A DNA stretch of 64,000 nt from Ptiloglossa arizonensis (taxonomy: Eukaryota; Arthropoda; Insecta; Hymenoptera; Colletidae): the NCBI RefSeq assembly GCF_051014685.1, contig NW_027478919.1, positions 124,001 to 188,000 on the forward strand. Reading direction: 5' to 3'. Below, piece by piece: positions 54,825 through 64,000 of this stretch (positions within the stretch are counted from its first letter, which is position 1; the number at the start of each line of letters is the position of its first letter). The notes under the pieces were generated by a model that saw only the letters and a list, made by a program, of their open reading frames with translations, was not told the DNA's origin and did not search any database. A program made the position numbers and the translations under genes.

Positions 54825-55452
54825 TAGGCCATTCCAGTTATTGGTTTCGAGTATCAGACCAGCGAAAATTTTGATGGTTTGTCAACCATTCCTTAATTTC
54901 AAACTCCCATATCTCGCGAACGAATTGACGAACTCGAGAAATTCCTGTTGCATCTGAAAGCAGAAATTCGCCCTATTACAGCGGTATGTGTATTTTTGCC
55001 TAGGCCATAGTAGTTATTGGTTTCGAGTATCAGACTTGCGAAAATTTTGATGGTTTCTCAACCATTCCTTAATTTCAAACTCCCATATCTCGTGAACGGA
55101 TTGACGAACTCGAGATATTCCTGTTGCATCTGAAAGTAGAAACTCGCCCCATTACAATGGTGTGTGTACTTTTCTCCTAGGCCATTCCAGTTATTGGTTT
55201 CGAGTATCAGACTTGCGAAAATTTTGATGGTTTCTCAACCATTCCTTAACTTCAAACTCCCATATCTCGCGAACGGATTGACGAACTCGAGATATTCCTG
55301 TTGCATCTGAAAGTAGAAACTCGCCCCATTACAATGGTGTGTGTACTTTTCTCCTAGGCCATTCCAGTTATTGGTTTCGAGTATCAGACCAGCGAAAATT
55401 TTGATGGTTTGTCAACCATTCCTTAATTTCAAACTCCCATATCTCGCGAACG
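54561..55452. repeat. 3-mer repeat (530 bp offset) interrupting the 8-mer
   Basis: CGTGAACGG at 54,561 recurs at 55,091, and the sequence matches at offset 530 (three monomers, one of 176 bp) until about 55,452. This truncates the third 8-mer copy and is best read as a local unequal exchange. Confidence 0.75.
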
Positions 55453-57680
55453 GATTGACGAACTCGAGAAATTCCTGTTGCATCTGAAAGCAGAAACTCG
55501 CCCGATTACAACGGTATGTGTATTTTTGCCCTACGCCATAGTAGTTATTGGTTTCGAGTATGAGACTTGCGAAAATTTTGATGGTTTCTCAACCATTCCT
55601 TAACTTCAAACTCCCATATCTCGCGAACGGATTGACGAACTCGAGAAATTCCTGTTGCATCTGAAAGTAGAAACTCGCCCGATTACAACGGTATGTGTAT
55701 TTTTCCCCTCGGCCTCTGTAGTTATTGGTTTCGGGTATCAGACTTGCGAAAATTTTGATGGTTTCTCTACCATTCCTTAACTTCAAACTCCCATATCTCG
55801 CGAACGAATTGACTAACTCGAGAAATTCCTGTTGCATCTGAAAGTAGAAACTCGCCCGATTACAACGGTATGTGTATTTTTCCCCTAGGCCTTTGTAGTT
55901 ATTGGTTTTGGGAATCAGACTTTCGAAAATTTTGATGGTTGCTCAACCACTCCTTAGCTTCAAACTCCCATATCATGCGAACGGATTGACGAACTCGAGA
56001 AATTCCTGTTTCATCTGAAAGCAGAAACTCGCCCGATTACAACGGTATGTGTATTTTTGCCCTAGGCCATGGTAGTTATTGGTTTCGAGTATCAGATATG
56101 CGAAAGTTTAGATGGAATCTCAACCATTCTTTAACTTCAAACTCCCATATCTCGCGAACGGATTGACGAACTCGAGATATTCCTGTTGCATCTGAAAGTA
56201 GAAACTCGCCCCATTACAATGGTGTGTGTACTTTTCTCCTAGGCCATTCCAGTTATTGGTTTCGAGTATCAGACTTGCGAAAATTTTGATGGTTTCTCAA
56301 CCATTCCTTAACTTCAAACTACCATATCTCGCGAACGGATTGACGAACTCGAGATATTCCTGTTGCATCTGAAAGCAGAAATTCGCCCTATTACAGCGGT
56401 ATGTGTATTTTTGCCTAGGCCATTGTAGTTATTGGTTTCGAGTATCAGACTTGCGAAAATTTTGATGGTTTCTCAAGCATTCCTTAACTTCAAACTCCCA
56501 TATCTCGCGAACGGATTGACGAACTCGAGATATTCCTGTTGCATCTGAAAGTAGAAACTCGCCCGATTACAACGGTATGTGTATTTTTCCCCTAGGCCTT
56601 TGTAGTTATTGGTTTTGGGTATCAGACTTGCGAAAATTTTGATGGTTTCTCAACCATTCCTTAATTTCAAACTCCCATATCTCGCGAACGGATTGACGAA
56701 CTCGAGAAATTCCTGTTGCATCTGAAAGCAGAAATTCGCCCTATTACAGCGGTATGTGTATTTTTGCCTAGGCCATAGTAGTTATTGGTTTCGAGTATCA
56801 GACTTGCGAAAATTTTGATGGTTTCTCAACCATTCCTTAATTTCAAACTCCCATATCTCGCGAACGGATTGACGAACTCGAGAAATTCCTGTTGCATCTG
56901 AAAGTAGAAACTCGCCCGATTACAACGGTATGTGTACTTTTGCCGTAGGCAATAGTAGTTATTGGTTTCGAGTATAAGACTTGCGAAAACTTTGATGGTT
57001 TCTCAAGCATTCCTTAACTTCAAACTCCCATATCATGCGAACGGATTGACGAACTCGAGAAATTCCTAATGCATCTGAAAGCAGAAACTCGCCCGATTAC
57101 AACGGTATGTGTATTTTTGCGCTAGGCCTTTGTAGTTATTGGTTTCTGGTATCAGGCTTGCGTATATTTTGATGGTTCCTCAACCATTCCTTAACCTCAA
57201 ACTCCCATATCTCGCGAACGGATTGACGAACACGAGAAACTGCTATTGCATCTGAAAGCAGAAACTCGCCCGATTTCAACGGTATGCGTATTTTTGCGCT
57301 AGGCCTTTGTAGTTATTGGTTTCTGGTATCAGGCTTGCGTAAATTTTGATGGTTTCTCAACCATTCCTTAACTTCAAACTCCCATATCTCGCGAACGGAT
57401 TGACGAACACGAGAAATTCCTGTTGCATCTGAAAGCAGAAACTCGCCCGATTACAACGGTATGTGTACTTTTGCGCTAGGCCTTTGTAGTTATTGGTTTC
57501 TGGTATCAGGCTTGCGTAAATTTGGATGGTTTCTCTACCATTCCTTAACTTCAAACTCCCATATCTCGCGAACGGATTGACGAACTCGAGATATTCCTGT
57601 TGCATCTGAAAGTAGAAACTCGCCCCATTACAATGGTGTGTGTACTTTTCTCCTAGGCCATTCCAGTTATTGGTTTCGAG
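55200..57680. repeat. 15-mer higher-order repeat, copy 1 (offset 2652 bp)
   Basis: Matches 57,852-60,332 at offset 2,652, which is 15 x 177 minus 3. Three 176 bp TTTTGCCTAGGCC monomers (near 56,41x, 56,76x and 57,82x) explain the three missing bases. Differences seen are CCTCTGTAG near 55,715 against CCTTTGTAG, and AATTTGGATGG near 57,520 against AATTTTGATGG. Confidence 0.85.
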
Positions 57681-57851
57681 TATCAGACCAGCGAAAATTT
57701 TGATGGTTTGTCAACCATTCCTTAATTTCAAACTCCCATATCTCGCGAACGAATTGACGAACTCGAGAAATTCCTGTTGCATCTGAAAGCAGAAATTCGC
57801 CCTATTACAGCGGTATGTGTATTTTTGCCTAGGCCATAGTAGTTATTGGTT

Positions 57852-60332
57852 TCGAGTATCAGACTTGCGAAAATTTTGATGGTTTCTCAACCATTCCTTA
57901 ACTTCAAACTCCCATATCTCGCGAACGGATTGACGAACTCGAGATATTCCTGTTGCATCTGAAAGTAGAAACTCGCCCCATTACAATGGTGTGTGTACTT
58001 TTCTCCTAGGCCATTCCAGTTATTGGTTTCGAGTATCAGACCAGCGAAAATTTTGATGGTTTGTCAACCATTCCTTAATTTCAAACTCCCATATCTCGCG
58101 AACGGATTGACGAACTCGAGAAATTCCTGTTGCATCTGAAAGCAGAAACTCGCCCGATTACAACGGTATGTGTATTTTTGCCCTACGCCATAGTAGTTAT
58201 TGGTTTCGAGTATGAGACTTGCGAAAATTTTGATGGTTTCTCAACCATTCCTTAACTTCAAACTCCCATATCTCGCGAACGGATTGACGAACTCGAGAAA
58301 TTCCTGTTGCATCTGAAAGTAGAAACTCGCCCGATTACAACGGTATGTGTATTTTTCCCCTCGGCCTTTGTAGTTATTGGTTTCGGGTATCAGACTTGCG
58401 AAAATTTTGATGGTTTCTCTACCATTCCTTAACTTCAAACTCCCATATCTCGCGAACGAATTGACTAACTCGAGAAATTCCTGTTGCATCTGAAAGTAGA
58501 AACTCGCCCGATTACAACGGTATGTGTATTTTTCCCCTAGGCCTTTGTAGTTATTGGTTTTGGGAATCAGACTTTCGAAAATTTTGATGGTTGCTCAACC
58601 ACTCCTTAGCTTCAAACTCCCATATCATGCGAACGGATTGACGAACTCGAGAAATTCCTGTTTCATCTGAAAGCAGAAACTCGCCCGATTACAACGGTAT
58701 GTGTATTTTTGCCCTAGGCCATGGTAGTTATTGGTTTCGAGTATCAGATATGCGAAAGTTTAGATGGAATCTCAACCATTCTTTAACTTCAAACTCCCAT
58801 ATCTCGCGAACGGATTGACGAACTCGAGATATTCCTGTTGCATCTGAAAGTAGAAACTCGCCCCATTACAATGGTGTGTGTACTTTTCTCCTAGGCCATT
58901 CCAGTTATTGGTTTCGAGTATCAGACTTGCGAAAATTTTGATGGTTTCTCAACCATTCCTTAACTTCAAACTACCATATCTCGCGAACGGATTGACGAAC
59001 TCGAGATATTCCTGTTGCATCTGAAAGCAGAAATTCGCCCTATTACAGCGGTATGTGTATTTTTGCCTAGGCCATTGTAGTTATTGGTTTCGAGTATCAG
59101 ACTTGCGAAAATTTTGATGGTTTCTCAAGCATTCCTTAACTTCAAACTCCCATATCTCGCGAACGGATTGACGAACTCGAGATATTCCTGTTGCATCTGA
59201 AAGTAGAAACTCGCCCGATTACAACGGTATGTGTATTTTTCCCCTAGGCCTTTGTAGTTATTGGTTTTGGGTATCAGACTTGCGAAAATTTTGATGGTTT
59301 CTCAACCATTCCTTAATTTCAAACTCCCATATCTCGCGAACGGATTGACGAACTCGAGAAATTCCTGTTGCATCTGAAAGCAGAAATTCGCCCTATTACA
59401 GCGGTATGTGTATTTTTGCCTAGGCCATAGTAGTTATTGGTTTCGAGTATCAGACTTGCGAAAATTTTGATGGTTTCTCAACCATTCCTTAATTTCAAAC
59501 TCCCATATCTCGCGAACGGATTGACGAACTCGAGAAATTCCTGTTGCATCTGAAAGTAGAAACTCGCCCGATTACAACGGTATGTGTACTTTTGCCGTAG
59601 GCAATAGTAGTTATTGGTTTCGAGTATAAGACTTGCGAAAACTTTGATGGTTTCTCAAGCATTCCTTAACTTCAAACTCCCATATCATGCGAACGGATTG
59701 ACGAACTCGAGAAATTCCTAATGCATCTGAAAGCAGAAACTCGCCCGATTACAACGGTATGTGTATTTTTGCGCTAGGCCTTTGTAGTTATTGGTTTCTG
59801 GTATCAGGCTTGCGTATATTTTGATGGTTCCTCAACCATTCCTTAACCTCAAACTCCCATATCTCGCGAACGGATTGACGAACACGAGAAACTGCTATTG
59901 CATCTGAAAGCAGAAACTCGCCCGATTTCAACGGTATGCGTATTTTTGCGCTAGGCCTTTGTAGTTATTGGTTTCTGGTATCAGGCTTGCGTAAATTTTG
60001 ATGGTTTCTCAACCATTCCTTAACTTCAAACTCCCATATCTCGCGAACGGATTGACGAACACGAGAAATTCCTGTTGCATCTGAAAGCAGAAACTCGCCC
60101 GATTACAACGGTATGTGTACTTTTGCGCTAGGCCTTTGTAGTTATTGGTTTCTGGTATCAGGCTTGCGTAAATTTTGATGGTTTCTCTACCATTCCTTAA
60201 CTTCAAACTCCCATATCTCGCGAACGGATTGACGAACTCGAGATATTCCTGTTGCATCTGAAAGTAGAAACTCGCCCCATTACAATGGTGTGTGTACTTT
60301 TCTCCTAGGCCATTCCAGTTATTGGTTTCGAG
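57852..60332. repeat. 15-mer higher-order repeat, copy 2
   Basis: Second copy of 55,200-57,680. It is followed by a switch from GACCAGCG to GACTTGCG at about 60,333, where the 1,414 bp period takes over. The 8-mer copy 58,782-60,195 lies inside it, so the repeats are nested. Confidence 0.85.
58782..60195. repeat. 8-mer higher-order repeat (1414 bp), copy 1
   Basis: Matches 60,196-61,640 at offset 1,414, eight monomers of which two are 176 bp. It carries ACTACCATATCTCG (near 58,970), a private variant repeated at 60,385. The left edge is set by AATCTCAACCATTC before it against TTTCTCTACCATTC at the partner. Confidence 0.85.
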
Positions 60333-61640
60333 TATCAGACTTGCGAAAATTTTGATGGTTTCTCAACCATTCCTTAACTTCAAACTACCATATCTCGCGA
60401 ACGGATTGACGAACTCGAGATATTCCTGTTGCATCTGAAAGCAGAAATTCGCCCTATTACAGCGGTATGTGTATTTTTGCCTAGGCCATTGTAGTTATTG
60501 GTTTCGAGTATCAGACTTGCGAAAATTTTGATGGTTTCTCAAGCATTCCTTAACTTCAAACTCCCATATCTCGCGAACGGATTGACGAACTCGAGATATT
60601 CCTGTTGCATCTGAAAGTAGAAACTCGCCCGATTACAACGGTATGTGTATTTTTCCCCTAGGCCTTTGTAGTTATTGGTTTTGGGTATCAGACTTGCGAA
60701 AATTTTGATGGTTTCTCAACCATTCCTTAATTTCAAACTCCCATATCTCGCGAACGGATTGACGAACTCGAGAAATTCCTGTTGCATCTGAAAGCAGAAA
60801 TTCGCCCTATTACAGCGGTATGTGTATTTTTGCCTAGGCCATAGTAGTTATTGGTTTCGAGTATCAGACTTGCGAAAATTTTGATGGTTTCTCAACCATT
60901 CCTTAATTTCAAACTCCCATATCTCGCGAACGGATTGACGAACTCGAGAAATTCCTGTTGCATCTGAAAGTAGAAACTCGCCCGATTACAACGGTATGTG
61001 TACTTTTGCCGTAGGCAATAGTAGTTATTGGTTTCGAGTATAAGACTTGCGAAAACTTTGATGGTTTCTCAAGCATTCCTTAACTTCAAACTCCCATATC
61101 ATGCGAACGGATTGACGAACTCGAGAAATTCCTAATGCATCTGAAAGCAGAAACTCGCCCGATTACAACGGTATGTGTATTTTTGCGCTAGGCCTTTGTA
61201 GTTATTGGTTTCTGGTATCAGGCTTGCGTATATTTTGATGGTTCCTCAACCATTCCTTAACCTCAAACTCCCATATCTCGCGAACGGATTGACGAACACG
61301 AGAAACTGCTATTGCATCTGAAAGCAGAAACTCGCCCGATTTCAACGGTATGCGTATTTTTGCGCTAGGCCTTTGTAGTTATTGGTTTCTGGTATCAGGC
61401 TTGCGTAAATTTTGATGGTTTCTCAACCATTCCTTAACTTCAAACTCCCATATCTCGCGAACGGATTGACGAACACGAGAAATTCCTGTTGCATCTGAAA
61501 GCAGAAACTCGCCCGATTACAACGGTATGTGTACTTTTGCGCTAGGCCTTTGTAGTTATTGGTTTCTGGTATCAGGCTTGCGTAAATTTTGATGGTTTCT
61601 CTACCATTCCTTAACTTCAAACTCCCATATCTCGCGAACG
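60196..61640. repeat. 8-mer higher-order repeat (1414 bp), copy 2
   Basis: Abuts copy 1 and matches it until 61,640, where CGAACGAATTGACTAACTCG replaces CGAACGGATTGACGAACTCG. Its right half is itself duplicated in the 10-mer that follows. Confidence 0.85.
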
Positions 61641-62450
61641 AATTGACTAACTCGAGAAATTCCTGTTGCATCTGAAAGCAGAAACTCGCCCCATTACAAT
61701 GGTGTGTGTAATTTTCTCCTAGGCCATTCCAGTTATTGGTTTCGAGTATCAGACTTGCGAAAATTTTGATGGTTTCTCAACCATTCCTTAGCTTCAAACT
61801 CCCATATCTCGCGAACGGATTGACGAACTCGAGATATTCCTGTTGCATCTGAAAGTAGAAACTCGCCCGATTACAACGGTATGTGTATTTTTCCCCTAGG
61901 CCTTTGTAGTTATTGGTTTTGGGTATCAGACTTTCGAAAATTTTGATGGTTGCTCAACCATTCCTTAACTTCAAACTCCCATATCTCGCGAACGAATTGG
62001 CGAACCCGTGAAATTCCTATTGCATCTGAAAGTAGAAACTCGCCCGATTACAATGGTGTGTGTACTTTTCCCCTAGGCCATTCCAGTTATTGGTTTCGAG
62101 TATCAGACTTGCGAAAATTTTGGTTTCTCAACCATTCCTTAACTTCAAACTCCCATATCTCGCGAACGGATTGACGAACTCGAGAAACTCCCATTGCATC
62201 TGAAAGTAGAAACTCGACCGATTACAATGGTGTGTGTACTTTTCCTCTAGGCCATTCCGGTTATTGGTTTCGAGTATCAGACTTGCGAAAATTTTGATGG
62301 TTTCTCAACCATTACTTAACTTCAAACTCCCATATCTCGCGAACGGATTGACGAACTCGAGATATTCCTGTTGCATCTGAAAGTAGAAACTCGCCCCATT
62401 ACAATGGTGTGTGTACTTTTCTCCTAGGCCATTCCAGTTATTGGTTTCGA
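60685..62450. repeat. 10-mer higher-order repeat (1766 bp), copy 1
   Basis: Matches 62,451 onward at offset 1,766. Eight 177 bp monomers, one of 176 bp (TTTTGCCTAGG) and one of 174 bp (ATTTTGGTTTCTC near 62,117) sum to 1,766. It includes GGCGAACCCGTGAAATTCC and GAAACTCCCATTGC types. I saw no difference from the next copy at the places compared. Confidence 0.9.
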
Positions 62451-64000
62451 GTATCAGACTTGCGAAAATTTTGATGGTTTCTCAACCATTCCTTAATTTC
62501 AAACTCCCATATCTCGCGAACGGATTGACGAACTCGAGAAATTCCTGTTGCATCTGAAAGCAGAAATTCGCCCTATTACAGCGGTATGTGTATTTTTGCC
62601 TAGGCCATAGTAGTTATTGGTTTCGAGTATCAGACTTGCGAAAATTTTGATGGTTTCTCAACCATTCCTTAATTTCAAACTCCCATATCTCGCGAACGGA
62701 TTGACGAACTCGAGAAATTCCTGTTGCATCTGAAAGTAGAAACTCGCCCGATTACAACGGTATGTGTACTTTTGCCGTAGGCAATAGTAGTTATTGGTTT
62801 CGAGTATAAGACTTGCGAAAACTTTGATGGTTTCTCAAGCATTCCTTAACTTCAAACTCCCATATCATGCGAACGGATTGACGAACTCGAGAAATTCCTA
62901 ATGCATCTGAAAGCAGAAACTCGCCCGATTACAACGGTATGTGTATTTTTGCGCTAGGCCTTTGTAGTTATTGGTTTCTGGTATCAGGCTTGCGTATATT
63001 TTGATGGTTCCTCAACCATTCCTTAACCTCAAACTCCCATATCTCGCGAACGGATTGACGAACACGAGAAACTGCTATTGCATCTGAAAGCAGAAACTCG
63101 CCCGATTTCAACGGTATGCGTATTTTTGCGCTAGGCCTTTGTAGTTATTGGTTTCTGGTATCAGGCTTGCGTAAATTTTGATGGTTTCTCAACCATTCCT
63201 TAACTTCAAACTCCCATATCTCGCGAACGGATTGACGAACACGAGAAATTCCTGTTGCATCTGAAAGCAGAAACTCGCCCGATTACAACGGTATGTGTAC
63301 TTTTGCGCTAGGCCTTTGTAGTTATTGGTTTCTGGTATCAGGCTTGCGTAAATTTTGATGGTTTCTCTACCATTCCTTAACTTCAAACTCCCATATCTCG
63401 CGAACGAATTGACTAACTCGAGAAATTCCTGTTGCATCTGAAAGCAGAAACTCGCCCCATTACAATGGTGTGTGTAATTTTCTCCTAGGCCATTCCAGTT
63501 ATTGGTTTCGAGTATCAGACTTGCGAAAATTTTGATGGTTTCTCAACCATTCCTTAGCTTCAAACTCCCATATCTCGCGAACGGATTGACGAACTCGAGA
63601 TATTCCTGTTGCATCTGAAAGTAGAAACTCGCCCGATTACAACGGTATGTGTATTTTTCCCCTAGGCCTTTGTAGTTATTGGTTTTGGGTATCAGACTTT
63701 CGAAAATTTTGATGGTTGCTCAACCATTCCTTAACTTCAAACTCCCATATCTCGCGAACGAATTGGCGAACCCGTGAAATTCCTATTGCATCTGAAAGTA
63801 GAAACTCGCCCGATTACAATGGTGTGTGTACTTTTCCCCTAGGCCATTCCAGTTATTGGTTTCGAGTATCAGACTTGCGAAAATTTTGGTTTCTCAACCA
63901 TTCCTTAACTTCAAACTCCCATATCTCGCGAACGGATTGACGAACTCGAGAAACTCCCATTGCATCTGAAAGTAGAAACTCGACCGATTACAATGGTGTG
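62451..64000. repeat. 10-mer higher-order repeat (1766 bp), copy 2, cut by window edge
   Basis: Directly follows copy 1 and matches it through the last base of the window (1,550 of 1,766 bp). Because the match does not decay at the edge, the array and probably this period continue to the right. Confidence 0.9.

Larger units (their letters stand above)
1..64000. repeat. Satellite DNA array, ~177 bp monomer, ~360 head-to-tail copies
   Basis: The phase-marking CCTAGG or its variant recurs at, for example, t539, t716, t893, t1070 and t1247, a spacing of 177 bp that holds to the right edge. Length variants of 174, 175 and 176 bp occur. Monomer order is: CCTAGG, a variable segment, a GAGTATCAGA block, an AAAATTTT tract, a TTTCTCAACC block, a conserved CCCATATCTCGCGAACGG core, CTCGAG, a CTGAAAGTAGAAACTCGCCC block, then GGTRTGTGTA. 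Adjacent monomers differ at very roughly one base in ten by eye, whereas distant higher-order copies are almost identical. That is the classic higher-order-repeat pattern. No gene, RNA gene or mobile element interrupts the array, and there is no stretch of more than about 10 bp that is not monomer. The likely role, by general knowledge of such arrays, is heterochromatin or centromere; nothing here proves which. I do not recognise the family. Confidence 0.98.

Noticed and set aside
1..64000. CRISPR array
   Set aside because: Repeats and would-be spacers are both satellite: the whole 177 bp unit is repeated, with no unique spacers of constant size and no cas genes.
1..64000. Coding tandem repeat of a large repetitive protein
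   Set aside because: Although the period is a multiple of three, stops recur within about every one to two monomers on both strands, and length variants of 174-176 bp shift the frame without compensation.
1..64000. Alpha satellite or Arabidopsis 178 bp centromere repeat
   Set aside because: The monomer length differs from 171 bp and none of the motifs of either family is recognisable in the consensus.
1..64000. Transposon, LTR or insertion sequence within the array
   Set aside because: Scanning the phase marks shows no gap between monomers larger than a few bases, no target-site duplications and no transposase or reverse transcriptase frame.

Overview
The whole 64 kb window is one uninterrupted array of a tandemly repeated satellite DNA with a monomer of about 177 bp, roughly 360 copies, all in the same orientation. 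I found no protein-coding gene, RNA gene, transposon or unique-sequence island. The open frames present are short (60-100 codons), recur at monomer or higher-order-repeat phase and end in stops, so they are by-products of a 177 bp (59 x 3) period. An array of this size and organisation points to eukaryotic constitutive heterochromatin, possibly a centromere or pericentromere. I do not recognise the satellite family and cannot name the species. CpG is not depleted (about 9-10 CpG per 43% GC monomer, where about 8 are expected), which fits a genome with little CpG-methylation decay, such as many invertebrates, better than a vertebrate or a typical plant; that is inference only.

Layout. Positions 1-483 are divergent 175 bp monomers. 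A giant unit of 15,740 bp (484-16,223) is followed directly by a second, partial copy (16,224-28,417). The two are nearly identical and differ by whole-monomer gains and losses. After a short linker (28,418-28,708), a second giant unit of 11,145 bp (28,709-39,853) is followed directly by its own copy (39,854-49,399). All four giant segments share a ~3 kb core (P block), so they descend from one ancestor by nested amplification. From 49,400 to 51,994 the array is irregular. From 51,995 to the right edge it is a cascade of shorter, very homogeneous higher-order repeats: 8-mer (1415 bp), 3-mer (530 bp), 15-mer (2652 bp), 8-mer (1414 bp) and 10-mer (1766 bp). The last one runs off the window and looks youngest. 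Monomer subfamilies are zoned from left to right.

What works together here is the monomer itself. It carries three 6-bp palindromes (TCGCGA, CTCGAG, CCTAGG), an AAAATTTT tract, a short dyad (ATGGTT-4 nt-AACCAT) in many copies and, in a subset, a partial CENP-B-box-like motif. A sharply bounded stretch (about 23,440-29,660) has dozens of one-base indels absent from the sister copies, and I read it as probable consensus error in the assembly.
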